43,638 nt of DNA from NCBI GenBank assembly GCA_024639325.1, contig JAHEIO010000028.1, forward strand, positions 1-43,638. The letters run 5' to 3'. This document shows positions 23,106 through 31,516 of this stretch, one piece after another (position 1 is the stretch's first letter; each line of letters opens with the position of its first letter). The stretch is from Gammaproteobacteria bacterium. GTDB lineage: Bacteria; Pseudomonadota; Gammaproteobacteria; Arenicellales; JAANXG01. Both the position numbers and the translations under genes were made by a program. The notes beneath the pieces are model-generated. The model made no database searches, was not told the origin of the DNA, and saw nothing but the letters and a program-made list of their open reading frames with translations.

Positions 23106-24163
23106 GTTGAATGCCCCGTTATCAGTTCTGCGAGCATGGGCTGCAGCCGCTTTATTACGATTTCGGGCGTGATTTTGCGATAGAAGAAATGCTGATTTTG
23201 CCGGAATTCACCCACGCGCTGATGCCAAGTCCGCTCATCGATATCGAGCGCGTCGCACATGTCGACTCCCCGATGCCTGGGTCCCCTGTGCGGAATCCAG
23301 GCGAATTTGCTTATGGGCGGGGAGAAGATGGTAAACGTGGGGATACCGCTCGCTTCGGCGACGTGTCGGGGACCGCTGTCATTGCCTATAAACAGGGTGC
23401 ACAGTCGCGACAGTGCCGCCAGCTCGCGTAAGCTTCGGGTTTCGATCGAAGTAGATATCCGCGTGGGAACATCGATCCTGCGGCCGAGTGCAAGAACATC
23501 TTCCCGCTCGCCAGGGCCCCAGATCATGATCCCTTGAATATCGAAATGCGTCAGGCAATGATTGATCAGTTCCGTGAAAAAATCTCCCGGCCAATTCTTT
23601 GAACCCAGCCGGCTGATCGGGGAAAATAGCAGGGTGGGCTTATCCGGTGACAGGTTCTGGGCTGTCATTCTTGCTCTCATATCGCTCAATTCCTCGTCCT
23701 TCAAAACGATTTCGAAACTGCGCACCCGGTTCACTTCGAACGGCAGTCCCGTGAGGATTGACAGCTTGGCATCGAGACTGCCTCCTGCTCCAGGATGAGG
23801 TACCGATGTCTTGTACAGCTTCGATCGCCATTTGCCCTTGTCGAAACCCAACTGGAGCGGTGCGGCGGAATACCGGGTCATCAATGCGGTAACGGGAACG
23901 GTCAGCAGGTCGATTACGAGGTCGTAGCGCGCCCTGCGTAACTCGCGCATCTTGAGAAAGTACTTCCACCGGTTCCTGCGTTCTTCCGGAGAAATGGTCA
24001 ATACGTTGTCAACGGCCGGATGGTGAAGGAAGAGCGGCGCGATGTGCTCATAGACCAGATAGTCGATCTGCGCATCCGGCAGCGTGGATCGGAGACTTTT
24101 GCACACCGGTAGTGAGATCAGCGCATCGCCGATTTGCTTCAGCCTGATTACCAGTATCTTCAA
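23102..24163 (-). CDS. Glycosyltransferase family 9 (heptosyltransferase-like)
   Basis: A 353-residue GT-B protein beginning MKILVIRLKQIGDALISLPV, the typical GT9 N-terminus. The C-terminal nucleotide-sugar motif is FIGNDSGPRHVAEASGIPT. GT9 enzymes add ADP-heptose to the lipopolysaccharide inner core, so this fits a Gram-negative host. No other LPS gene is next to it, so the acceptor is unclear. It is the first gene of a two-gene unit with the M24 peptidase. Confidence 0.88.
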   Translation of the reverse strand: MKILVIRLKQIGDALISLPVCKSLRSTLPDAQIDYLVYEHIAPLFLHHPAVDNVLTISPEERRNRWKYFLKMRELRRARYDLVIDLLTVPVTALMTRYSAAPLQLGFDKGKWRSKLYKTSVPHPGAGGSLDAKLSILTGLPFEVNRVRSFEIVLKDEELSDMRARMTAQNLSPDKPTLLFSPISRLGSKNWPGDFFTELINHCLTHFDIQGIMIWGPGEREDVLALGRRIDVPTRISTSIETRSLRELAALSRLCTLFIGNDSGPRHVAEASGIPTFTIFSPPISKFAWIPHRGPRHRGVDMCDALDIDERTWHQRVGEFRQNQHFFYRKITPEIVIKRLQPMLAELITGHST

Positions 24164-24192
24164 GCGGGCACTCCGCGATCCCGGCGGTGGAC

Positions 24193-24222
24193 ATCCGCTC
24201 CAGCGTTGCCTATAGAGCGGAT
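24193..24222. promoter_or_regulatory. 8-bp inverted repeat upstream of the GT9 gene
   Basis: ATCCGCTC (24193-24200) and GAGCGGAT (24215-24222) are perfect inverse complements with a 14-base spacer, 30 bases upstream of the glycosyltransferase ATG (minus strand). It may be a leader hairpin or an operator. No other element is clear between 24164 and 24398; the DNA from 24223 to 24310 is A/T-rich and may hold the promoter. Confidence 0.3.
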
Positions 24223-24398
24223 TGCAGCGTAATCACTACTATAAAAACAGAGCAAAAACAATTGGATATATGATTTAGCTAATGTGTTTATCGATTTTAT
24301 TTAACGGTAGAATACACACGCGCATCCCAATTGAACAGATATCCCGGACCAGCGCAGGATGCTGCCGCTGGAAAATCTGAGGAAGCTCTGATTAATTG

Positions 24399-24511
24399 TG
24401 TCATTGCGATGAGCGTGCCGAAGCTGCGAGCGAAGCGCGGTAGGACCTAGCAATCCAGAAGTTCTTATATGACAATAGTGCTGGATTGCTTCACTTCGTT
24501 CGCAATGACGG
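24399..24511. repeat. Imperfect palindromic intergenic repeat (CERSEAIQ type)
   Basis: The ends GTCATTGCGATGAG (from 24400) and TTCGTTCGCAATGAC (to 24509) are near inverse complements. The inner arms GCAATCCAG (24450-24458) and CTGGATTGC (24481-24489) are exact. This is the widespread bacterial intergenic palindrome whose minus-strand translation gives the artefact peptide CERSEAIQ. It does not encode a protein. It lies in the 505-base gap between the GT9 and EamA genes; the rest of the gap (24512-24668) shows no gene. Confidence 0.75.
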
Positions 24512-24668
24512 AACACTGAACTAAGCAGGCATTGCGTAAGTCTTGTCGCCGATTAAGATTGGGGCCGAACAGGGCAATATGTTGAATATGACATGCATGC
24601 TGTAGTTGCGCGATTGCTGAAATCGATTCCTTGGCCTGACCAGCCGGTGGGCCCGCGCCGCTAGACCG

Positions 24669-25559
24669 ATGCAGCCTTCGCCGCAGGATGCCTCGGATAA
24701 GCCCCTGGCGGGAGTAATCTGGGTGATGTTCGCCATGCTGTGGTTCGTCAGTCTTGACACCCTGGCGAAATACCTGATGCAGGAATACCCCCTTATCCAG
24801 GTGGTGTGGGCGCGATTTTTCTTCCACATTGTCATCGTTACGGCGTTACTGGGAAAAAAGCGAGCGGCGCAGGTAAAGAGCAGGTCGATCAAGTTTCAGA
24901 TATGGCGTTCCTGTCTGATGCTGGCGACCACATCTCTGTTCTTTACCGGGCTTCAGTTCCTGCCGCTGGCTACCGCAACAACTCTAATGTTTCTATCTCC
25001 GATATTCGTCACGGTTCTTGCGATTCCGATGCTCGGTGAAAGGGTGGGCATGCGGCGCTGGGTGGGGATCGCGATCGGCTTCGCTGGGGCTATGGTGGTG
25101 GTGCGTCCGGGCATAATCGAGATGGAGTGGAGTATGGTGTTTCTGATCGCGGCAGCGCTGTCACACGCTCTGTATCAGATTTTTACACGCGGCGTTCGGG
25201 TGCACGACGGCTCGATGACGTCGCTGTTCTATACCGGCCTGGTCGGTGCGCTTGTCATGTCGCTGCTGGTCCCGTTCAACTGGCAGCCCGTTCCTGCCCC
25301 TCAATGGCCTTTGTTCGCGGGTCTGGGGCTTGCGGGATGCGTCGGCCACCTTTGCTTTATCCGCGGTTTTCAGTGTGCGCAGGCGTCCGTCGTCGCCCCT
25401 TTCAACTACACCACGCTGGTCTGGGCAGTGTTGTCTGGTTATATCCTGTTCGACGAAATTCCGGATCGCTGGACACTGATGGGCGCGTCGTTGATTATAT
25501 TTGCCGGATTGTATATTTTTCACCGTGAACGTCTGGTAAAGCAGAATCAATCTCAGTGA
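24669..25559 (+). CDS. EamA/DMT-family transporter (first copy)
   Basis: A 296-residue inner-membrane protein with ten predicted helices in two EamA repeats (about residues 12-142 and 153-286), the drug/metabolite transporter layout. Typical segments are VWARFFFH, FLSPIFVTVLAIPMLGERV at the end of repeat 1, and FDEIPDRWTLMGASLIIFAG at the end of repeat 2. These proteins usually export metabolites or amino acids; the substrate here is unknown. Its stop overlaps the GTG start of the rhodanese gene, so they are coupled. A second, divergent EamA gene lies at 28806-29711. Confidence 0.85.
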   Translation: MQPSPQDASDKPLAGVIWVMFAMLWFVSLDTLAKYLMQEYPLIQVVWARFFFHIVIVTALLGKKRAAQVKSRSIKFQIWRSCLMLATTSLFFTGLQFLPLATATTLMFLSPIFVTVLAIPMLGERVGMRRWVGIAIGFAGAMVVVRPGIIEMEWSMVFLIAAALSHALYQIFTRGVRVHDGSMTSLFYTGLVGALVMSLLVPFNWQPVPAPQWPLFAGLGLAGCVGHLCFIRGFQCAQASVVAPFNYTTLVWAVLSGYILFDEIPDRWTLMGASLIIFAGLYIFHRERLVKQNQSQ

Positions 25560-25957
25560 AAAATTGCGCTAAAGCGGGCCCGCTTGTCACGACCTGTTTC
25601 CTCCTGCTATACATTTCCGCACCGGTGTTTGCCGGGGACACCATCACGTCCCGGGCGCTGATCGATCGAATAGAAAACGGAAATGCGCCGTTTATCCTCG
25701 ATGTGCGGACGCCGGAGGAATTTACGCGGGGACACATACCAGGCGCAATGAACATCCCCGTTTCCGATCTTGCAACCCGCGCACAAGAACTCATGCCGTT
25801 TCGCAACAAGGAGATCGTCGTCTATTGCGAGGTCGGGCCAAGGGCGCATTTCGTGGGTATGCTGATGAAGCAGAACGGGTTTAGCGGCGTTCTGGATCTC
25901 AAGGGCCACATGCATGACTGGTTGGCGAAGGGCCACCCGATCTACAAAGTTCATTGA
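25556..25957 (+). CDS. Secreted rhodanese-domain protein
   Basis: A 133-residue protein starting at GTG 25556, with a signal peptide (about residues 1-26, cleavage near VFAGD) and a single rhodanese domain. The domain shows FILDVRTPEEFTRGHIPGAMNIP and the active-site loop VVYCEVGPRA with the catalytic Cys. It is presumably periplasmic and could transfer or bind sulfane sulfur. It is coupled to the upstream EamA transporter by a GTGA overlap, suggesting a sulfur metabolite as cargo, though this is weak inference. Confidence 0.88.
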   Translation: MKNCAKAGPLVTTCFLLLYISAPVFAGDTITSRALIDRIENGNAPFILDVRTPEEFTRGHIPGAMNIPVSDLATRAQELMPFRNKEIVVYCEVGPRAHFVGMLMKQNGFSGVLDLKGHMHDWLAKGHPIYKVH

Positions 25958-25969
25958 CCGCGTTATTGC

Positions 25970-25987
25970 GAGTGAGCCAAATCACTC
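25970..25987 (+). terminator. Weak hairpin after the rhodanese gene
   Basis: GAGTGA (25970-25975) and TCACTC (25982-25987) form a 6-bp stem with a 6-base loop 12 bases past the rhodanese stop, followed by TTGTCT. It may end the EamA-rhodanese transcript. From 25988 to 26173 nothing was recognised. Confidence 0.35.
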
Positions 25988-26173
25988 TTGTCTAAAACCG
26001 CCTGTGAGCGTCATTGGTATGTTGGCGTTTCCCCCGTCGACAGTCCGATTCAAAGTGGCTGAAAAAGAGTCGCGGCAATGCAGATAGTTCAAAATGGAAA
26101 GACCCTCGCGATTGTTGTTGGTGGGAAGAAATTCAGGCGAGATGATTTGGCCGATTATGCGCTCCGGCATGCG

Positions 26174-26398
26174 CTACTGAATGAACGGAATCATCAGGAT
26201 ACCGTGCGCGTAAGTGTCGAGCAGGCACTCCACCATGGGGATGAGGGAGGAATCGACCATGTTGCACGCATAAGCCGGCGTGTGAACCGAGGTCTCCCCG
26301 GCCATGAACAGGTCAAGGTATTCCCGGCATACGGGGTGCAATTGTTCCGGAAACGCGCAAAATGACGCTGCTTTCGCAAAAAAGGCGGGATTTGCCAT
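26174..26398 (-). CDS. Possible small protein of unknown function (74 aa)
   Basis: A minus-strand frame starting MANPAFFAKAASFCAFPEQL and containing a well-structured stretch (HPVCREYLDLFMAGETSVHT, then VDSSLIPMVECLLDTYAHGI). It has no signal peptide or membrane helix. The composition reads like a real, mostly helical protein rather than a chance frame, and GC is high at third positions. It may be a small protein or the leftover of a larger one. No clear ribosome site is seen (TGGAGA is about 16 bases away). It lies downstream of the saccharopine dehydrogenase genes on the same strand. I do not recognise the family. Confidence 0.35.
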   Translation of the reverse strand: MANPAFFAKAASFCAFPEQLHPVCREYLDLFMAGETSVHTPAYACNMVDSSLIPMVECLLDTYAHGILMIPFIQ

Positions 26399-26472
26399 GG
26401 TTCGGTGCGGGATCTCCAGGGATGTCCTAGTAGTGGCTTTAGACTGGGCATTGCCGTTAAGTTCAGAGCGCT

Positions 26473-27630
26473 CTAGGCCAGGTGATCAATCCTCTCTACT
26501 CGCTCGCCCAGCACTTGCAGCGTGGAGAACCAGTCCTTCACGATATCTTCGTCGCTCGGTGCCGACGATACTCCGGGTGGGATTTTTCCCGCCGCGACCG
26601 CTTCGATTGCCAGGCTGACCGTAAGGGAGACCAGTCTTGCCATTGCCGTACCGTTCTCGTTACCCAGCGCGTCGATGGCATAGCTCTGGTGCCAGACAGC
26701 GCGCCCGTGGGCCCTGGCTTCGAGTTCCACGCAGAGCACGACTCGGTCGGGTTCATCGGGATCGTAGGCCTGATTATTCCAGAGCTCGTCACTCATCTGT
26801 TGAAGCCGCTTATCACCGGCGGCGCCCTGCAGGGTTTCGATCTCCTCGAATATCTCTTTCCATGCATCCGCCCACCCGCTCAGGCGCAGGGTACCGCGGA
26901 CGAATTGCCGCACGTCCCAGCTCGGGTCGAACCCGTAGGCGGCGATGAAGGGAACGGCGTCTCGATTCGGGTACGCCTCGAACGCCTCCTTGCGGCCGCC
27001 GGGCAGGCTGGCCAGGTAGTCGTCGATCGCATGCCAGGGACGCTGGACGTCGACCGTTTCCCCATCCCGAATACTGCGGGAGGGCGACCGGAGTGCCTTC
27101 AGCACGCCCAACGGTGACCAGCTGAACTTGTACCGGAAATCGTTGGGGATGCTGGGAAAGCCGCCGCAGTAGGAGCGAAAGAAGACCTGGTTGCCCGGCG
27201 AGTATGCGCTGGAGTTGCGGTAATCATGGACCAAAGAATGCGCCATCAGGTGATCGATGCCCGGGTCGAGACCAACCTCATTGACCAGGCACAATCCCTT
27301 TTCCCGGGCGCGGCCGTCGAGTGCCTGCATTTCCGGTGAAATGTATGAACTGGATACGAAATGCGCATCTTTGGCCAGCGACAGCTCCGCGATCCTGACG
27401 TGCCAGTCGCCCGGCAGCATGGATACCAGTATATCCCCCGCCTGAACCTCGTCGCTCAGCGCATCCAGATCGAGTTGTCTGATGCCAACTTGTTTGTGGA
27501 TTCCCGAGACGGCTTGTTCGGCCTTGTTGACCGTTCGGTTCCACAACACCAGGGGCAAATCGCCCTGCGCCAGTCTGCGGATGCCCGGAACGGTCGAAAG
27601 TCCGGTACCGAGCCAGTGTACGGTTTGCAT
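26473..27630 (-). CDS. Saccharopine dehydrogenase (glutamate-forming, LYS9-like)
   Basis: A 385-residue protein with an N-terminal Rossmann segment (VHWLGTGLSTVPGIRRL) and the saccharopine dehydrogenase C-terminal fold, with LVNEVGLDPGIDHLMAH and FRSYCGGFPSIPNDFRYKFSWSP as recognisable family segments. It splits saccharopine to glutamate and 2-aminoadipate semialdehyde. The start is set by GGAGG at 27638-27642, 7 bases before ATG 27630; the TTG two codons upstream would leave no room for the ribosome site. It follows the lysine-forming partner gene after 15 bases, as a two-gene operon. With the antiquitin-type dehydrogenase at 43113 it makes a lysine degradation route. Confidence 0.9.
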   Translation of the reverse strand: MQTVHWLGTGLSTVPGIRRLAQGDLPLVLWNRTVNKAEQAVSGIHKQVGIRQLDLDALSDEVQAGDILVSMLPGDWHVRIAELSLAKDAHFVSSSYISPEMQALDGRAREKGLCLVNEVGLDPGIDHLMAHSLVHDYRNSSAYSPGNQVFFRSYCGGFPSIPNDFRYKFSWSPLGVLKALRSPSRSIRDGETVDVQRPWHAIDDYLASLPGGRKEAFEAYPNRDAVPFIAAYGFDPSWDVRQFVRGTLRLSGWADAWKEIFEEIETLQGAAGDKRLQQMSDELWNNQAYDPDEPDRVVLCVELEARAHGRAVWHQSYAIDALGNENGTAMARLVSLTVSLAIEAVAAGKIPPGVSSAPSDEDIVKDWFSTLQVLGERVERIDHLA

Positions 27631-27645
27631 AGTCAATCCTCCGGG

Positions 27646-28734
27646 TCAACTTTTTGATGGTCTTATGTTGAGCGTTTTTTCTTGGAACACGTCGAGCGCG
27701 CGCCGCCACACTCCCGTGGGATCGGTGCCTAACTCGAGCAGGTGGGGAAGCAGCTGGTTACCGAAATCTTCGGTTGCTTCCACCGGCAGCATCGATGGCA
27801 AATGATCTATGGCCGTTACATCCAGCGGCGGCGAATCTATGACGCGAATCGCGGGATCGGTGAACGTGGTGGCTTTGCTGTAAACGGGGACGGGATTATA
27901 TTCGCCTGGATCACAGCTGACATCCGAAATAACGGACAGGCGCCTAGTCCCTTTGGTCAGCGTTTCCATGGTAACGAAAGGCGCGATCTTGCGATCGACC
28001 AACACGCAGTTCACAAACAGATCGTGCTCGAGGATCTCGTCGAAGGGGCCGCCGCGCGCGGTCTCCTCGATGTCCCAGCGGGTAACGTCCAGTCCGACAC
28101 CTTCCGCGAGGTCACACGCGCCCGTTCCCACCCGGCCCGCGGCTCCGACTACGATCAGGTTCGGCTTGCGGCCGACTGCCGCCGCAGCTTCGGCAAGTTG
28201 CCGTTCCAATTCATCGAGCAGTTGGTCCCGTCCCGGGTAGGGTAGGATCGAAGGCACTACCGGGTCGCGTCCAAGCTGCTGGCCTGTCCAAACCTTGACG
28301 CCGACGGCACAGCCGGTGAAACCGGCCCAGTATCCAAATGCGGCCACGCGTCTGCCCGAACCGTCGACCAGATACTCGATATCGTATAGTTTGCCGTTCC
28401 CGTCCTTGAACCGGCGCAACAGCGATTGCCATCCTCGCTGTTCCTTGTAAGCGTGGCCAAAGTAGATATGCCGGTGATGTAATGGCTGAGCATCATCAGG
28501 TAAGTCTTTGACCCCAATAATGAAAGCATCTTTCGGCGCCTGGACCCAGCTGCCGGCTTCGACCAGTATGCAGCCTGCCGCCGCGTAGCTCTCATCCGGG
28601 ATGGCGCGCTGGCGCGATCGTTCCACCCGGACCTCGAAACCGTGGGCTATGAGTGATCGGGCATGGTCCGGCGCAATCGCGCTGCGGGCTTCCTGGGGCT
28701 TGGTCTCCGCCCTGAGCCATAGAATTGTCGTCAT
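27646..28734 (-). CDS. Saccharopine dehydrogenase, lysine-forming type (lysine-2-oxoglutarate reductase, LYS1-like)
   Basis: A 362-residue protein of the alanine dehydrogenase/PNT-like fold. The N-terminus MTTILWLRAETKPQEARSAI sets the start at 28734; an upstream in-frame ATG at 28833 would add 33 residues unlike the family and run under the divergent EamA gene. Family segments include FGHAYKEQRGW, GFTGCAVGVKVW and a second Rossmann motif VVGAAGRVGTGACDLA. In the catabolic direction it condenses lysine with 2-oxoglutarate to saccharopine. In bacteria with separate LYS1- and LYS9-like genes, lysine degradation is the usual role. It is the first gene of the pair and divergent from the EamA transporter at 28806. 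Confidence 0.88.
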   Translation of the reverse strand: MTTILWLRAETKPQEARSAIAPDHARSLIAHGFEVRVERSRQRAIPDESYAAAGCILVEAGSWVQAPKDAFIIGVKDLPDDAQPLHHRHIYFGHAYKEQRGWQSLLRRFKDGNGKLYDIEYLVDGSGRRVAAFGYWAGFTGCAVGVKVWTGQQLGRDPVVPSILPYPGRDQLLDELERQLAEAAAAVGRKPNLIVVGAAGRVGTGACDLAEGVGLDVTRWDIEETARGGPFDEILEHDLFVNCVLVDRKIAPFVTMETLTKGTRRLSVISDVSCDPGEYNPVPVYSKATTFTDPAIRVIDSPPLDVTAIDHLPSMLPVEATEDFGNQLLPHLLELGTDPTGVWRRALDVFQEKTLNIRPSKS

Positions 28735-28805
28735 GAGCAATGGGTCACAAAATTGATCAGAGCGCGCCAGTCTAGCGAAACAGGAGTGTACGACGCTACT
28801 ATCCA

Positions 28806-29711
28806 TTGATGAGGCACCAACCCGCAGCGGCAAATCCTCGAGCCTATCTGCTGCTTACCATGACCGCGCTGTGCTGGGGCGGCAACGCCGTGTTCGGGCG
28901 GCTCGCCGTGGGCGAGATCTCGCCCATGCTCCTGGTCACCTTCAGATGGATGGGAGTGCTGCTCCTGATTGCTCTCTTCGCCAACCGGTACATCAGAGAG
29001 GACTGGCCGGTACTGAAGCAGAACCTGTTGTTCATCGGCACCATGGGTGGACTGGGCTTCACCGTTTTCAATGCGTTGTTCTACGTCGCGGCGCACTACA
29101 CCAAGGCGATAAATATCGGCATCATCCAGGGCTCGATCCCCGTGTTCGTAATCATCGGTGCGTATTTCGCCTACCGGACCCCGGTGGCACCGATGCAGAT
29201 CGCCGGCGTCGTACTGACCATGCTGGGGGTCGGCTTCGTTGCGTTGGAGGGGAGCTTCGAGCGAATGGCTTCCATGATCATCGGCCGGGGCGACGCGCTG
29301 ATGGTGCTCGCCTGCCTGCTCTATGCTGGATATGCCGTGGGGTTGGTCAAGCGGCCGCAGGTATCTCCTATGGCCTTCTTCACGGCGATCGCCGGAGCGG
29401 CGTTTCTTGCGTCTATCCCCCTTGTCGTCGCCGAGCTGGTGACCGGGCAGAGTCAATGGCCGACGCTGACCGGCTGGATCGTGGTCGTGCTGGTAATCCT
29501 GTTTCCGTCATTTCTCGCCCAGATATTCTTTATCCGGGGCGTGGAGCTGATCGGACCCGGACGCGCCGGTGTATTCGTTAATCTGGTCCCCGTGTTTGCC
29601 TCCCTGCTCGCGGTGATCCTGCTGGGTGAATCGTTCGAGAGGTATCACGCCATAGCGCTTTGCGCGGTCCTGGTAGGGATATGGCTGTCCGAGAAGGGGA
29701 AACCCGACTAA
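28806..29711 (+). CDS. EamA/DMT-family transporter (second copy)
   Basis: A 301-residue inner-membrane protein with ten predicted helices and two EamA repeats. Examples are LTMTALCWGGNAVFGRLAVG at the start and GPGRAGVFVNLVPVFASLLAVILLGE (ends shown) in repeat 2. It starts 71 bases from the divergent LYS1-like gene, so the two may share control. It belongs to a different branch from the EamA protein at 24669, judging by sequence. The substrate is unknown; amino-acid or metabolite export is typical. Confidence 0.85.
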   Translation: MMRHQPAAANPRAYLLLTMTALCWGGNAVFGRLAVGEISPMLLVTFRWMGVLLLIALFANRYIREDWPVLKQNLLFIGTMGGLGFTVFNALFYVAAHYTKAINIGIIQGSIPVFVIIGAYFAYRTPVAPMQIAGVVLTMLGVGFVALEGSFERMASMIIGRGDALMVLACLLYAGYAVGLVKRPQVSPMAFFTAIAGAAFLASIPLVVAELVTGQSQWPTLTGWIVVVLVILFPSFLAQIFFIRGVELIGPGRAGVFVNLVPVFASLLAVILLGESFERYHAIALCAVLVGIWLSEKGKPD

Positions 29712-29828
29712 CCCGCATAATGCGGCGGCACGGTCGTGATTGTTCTATCTCTTATCGATCTTGTTGTCGAATGTACCAAAGTTCTGCAAATCCCATGACG
29801 TTATTGGTAACAACCGCGAAATGTGGTC

Positions 29829-29857
29829 TGATACACTTGCGTATCAACCATTGGAGG
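29829..29857 (+). promoter_or_regulatory. Inverted repeat plus ribosome site of the ABC transporter operon
   Basis: TGATAC (29829-29834) and GTATCA (29841-29846) are perfect inverse complements with a 6-base spacer, immediately followed by GGAGG (29853-29857), 9 bases before ATG 29867. It may be a repressor operator or a leader hairpin controlling the solute-binding protein. The rest of 29712-29828 shows no gene. Confidence 0.4.
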
Positions 29858-29866
29858 ACAGAAACA

Positions 29867-30709
29867 ATGCTAAAGAAAGCGATCACCACCGGTTTGCTGG
29901 GGACCGCACTGGCTTCGACCTCAGCGATGCCAGTGCAAGCAGACCAGTGCACCAACGATGTTTTCAATAAAATCATGAGTGGCGGCAAAATCATCGTAGG
30001 AGTCAAGGCCGACTACAAGCCCTGGGGCTACCGGGACGAGAACGGGAATATCGTCGGAATGGAGGTCGACTTGGCGCAGGACGTCGCGGATGCACTCGGC
30101 GTGGACCTGGAAGTGGTGGCAGTTCAGTCTTCCAACCGCATGCAGTTTTTGGAGCAGGGCAAGATCCACATGATGATCGCCACCATGTCAGACCGTCCGG
30201 ACCGACGCAAGCTCGTTGGGATCACCCAGCCCAACTACTACACCTCGGGTACCAACGTGTTGGCTCCCAAGGCCGTGGGCATCAAGCAGTGGGATGAACT
30301 CAAGGGAAAGCCGGTCTGCGGCAAGCAGGGCGCGTTTTACAACAAGATCGTGGCCGAGCGTTATGGCGCCGAGGTCGTAGCGTTCACCGGCAACGCCGAG
30401 GCCAAGCAAGCATTGCGAGACAAGAAGTGCATCGCCTGGGTCTACGATGATTCATCGATCATGTCGGATCTGGCATCCGGCAACTGGAACGATTTCGAAA
30501 TGCCGCTGGCTTCCGAGGACGACAACCCCTGGGGTCTCGCCGTGCCCATTGGTGAACTGAACTGCGCCTTTGGCCAGTTCATGTCCGGCATGACTTTCAA
30601 CTGGCACCAGTCGGGGCGGTTGATCGAACTGGAGAAAAAGTGGGGAATTCAGCCCACGGCTTATCTGCAGAATCAGAACGAGCGGTTCAAGGACTGGCTT
30701 GCTGAATAA
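29867..30709 (+). CDS. Amino-acid ABC transporter, periplasmic solute-binding protein
   Basis: A 280-residue family 3 solute-binding protein with a signal peptide (MLKKAITTGLLGTALASTSA, cleavage near VQADQ). Binding-fold motifs are ADYKPWGYRDENGNIVGMEVDLA and NRMQFLEQGKIHMMIATMSDR. The ATG at 29867 is supported by GGAGG 9 bases upstream and by the signal peptide; a longer frame from 29660 would start inside the EamA gene. It would deliver a polar or charged amino acid to the permeases encoded next. The ligand cannot be told from sequence, though lysine is plausible from the saccharopine genes nearby. Confidence 0.9.
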   Translation: MLKKAITTGLLGTALASTSAMPVQADQCTNDVFNKIMSGGKIIVGVKADYKPWGYRDENGNIVGMEVDLAQDVADALGVDLEVVAVQSSNRMQFLEQGKIHMMIATMSDRPDRRKLVGITQPNYYTSGTNVLAPKAVGIKQWDELKGKPVCGKQGAFYNKIVAERYGAEVVAFTGNAEAKQALRDKKCIAWVYDDSSIMSDLASGNWNDFEMPLASEDDNPWGLAVPIGELNCAFGQFMSGMTFNWHQSGRLIELEKKWGIQPTAYLQNQNERFKDWLAE

Positions 30710-30726
30710 GGCTTTGACATGACGAT

Positions 30727-30745
30727 AGGGGTGCTTTGCGCCCCT
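30727..30745 (+). promoter_or_regulatory. Intercistronic hairpin between binding protein and permease genes
   Basis: AGGGGTGC (30727-30734) and GCGCCCCT (30738-30745) form a strong stem, with one T-G pair and a TTT loop, ending one base before the permease ATG at 30747. Such hairpins are known to protect the 3' end of the binding-protein message and lower permease expression. Here it would also hide the only candidate ribosome site of the permease. Confidence 0.55.
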
Positions 30746-30746
30746 T

Positions 30747-31514
30747 ATGTCTGATGCCATGATCGAATCGATCCGGGAGTTTTTTAGGCAGCTCGCCGAG
30801 ACCCACCCAAAATGGAACTTTATCTATATCTATGACCCCGGGGTAGGCGAGCGGGTGCTCGACGGCTTCTGGATGACCATCCAGTTGTCGGTGGTCTGCG
30901 TGATTTTGAGCGTCGTTATCGGCGTCGTGGGGGCCTGGCTGCAGAGAAGCCACCATGTCTGGGCGCGACTTCTGGTGCAGGGCTACGTCCAGTTTTTCCG
31001 AAACACACCGCCGCTGATCCAGCTGCTTTTTTTCTATTTTGCACTGGGCCAGTTCACGCCGACCTATTCGCCCGACGGCTGGCTAGAGCAGCCGGTAATC
31101 TCCAATGTGGGCTGGGCGATCATATCCCTGTCGTTTTTTGCCGGCGCCTTCAACGTCGAGATCTTCCGGTCGGGCATCGAGGCGGTGCCGGAATCAACCA
31201 TCGAAGCGTCTGAATCACTCGGAATGAGCCATCTGCAGACCTACATCTACGTGATTCTGCCGCTGGCTTTCAGGGTGAGCCTGCCGGCGTTGAACAATAA
31301 TCTCGTCAACCTGGTCAAGACGACCACCCAGGCGATAGTCATCGCCGTGCCCGAACTGTTGTATCAGCTGGTCAGTATCTACAATGACTATTCCACGGCG
31401 CAGAACGCCTGCATGGTATTGATGTTTGTCGTGTATATCGGGCTGGTGGGCATTCTGGTGCTCGGAATGAATCGCTGGGAGCGTGGCATGCAAATTCCCG
31501 GTTACGGAGCCTGA
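30747..31514 (+). CDS. Amino-acid ABC transporter permease (first)
   Basis: A 255-residue HisM/GlnP-type permease with five or so helices. It contains the family segments QFFRNTPPLIQLLFFYFALG and the EAA loop ESTIEASESLGMSHLQTYIYVILP that contacts the ATPase. The first start ATG 30747 abuts a hairpin; ATG 30759 is an alternative. It forms the membrane pore with the second permease, whose gene follows after 2 bases. Confidence 0.88.
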   Translation: MSDAMIESIREFFRQLAETHPKWNFIYIYDPGVGERVLDGFWMTIQLSVVCVILSVVIGVVGAWLQRSHHVWARLLVQGYVQFFRNTPPLIQLLFFYFALGQFTPTYSPDGWLEQPVISNVGWAIISLSFFAGAFNVEIFRSGIEAVPESTIEASESLGMSHLQTYIYVILPLAFRVSLPALNNNLVNLVKTTTQAIVIAVPELLYQLVSIYNDYSTAQNACMVLMFVVYIGLVGILVLGMNRWERGMQIPGYGA

Positions 31515-31516
31515 CG

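Noticed and set aside
24301-24516. 71-codon minus-strand frame with CERSEAIQ
   Set aside because: This is the known translation artefact of an intergenic palindromic repeat, not a protein.
26078-26365. 95-codon plus-strand frame downstream of the rhodanese gene
   Set aside because: It has no domain or credible ribosome site and is largely antisense to the more protein-like minus-strand frame at 26174-26398.
28735-28833. Upstream ATG extending the LYS1-like protein by 33 residues
   Set aside because: The added residues do not resemble the family, and the extension would overlap the start of the divergent EamA gene.
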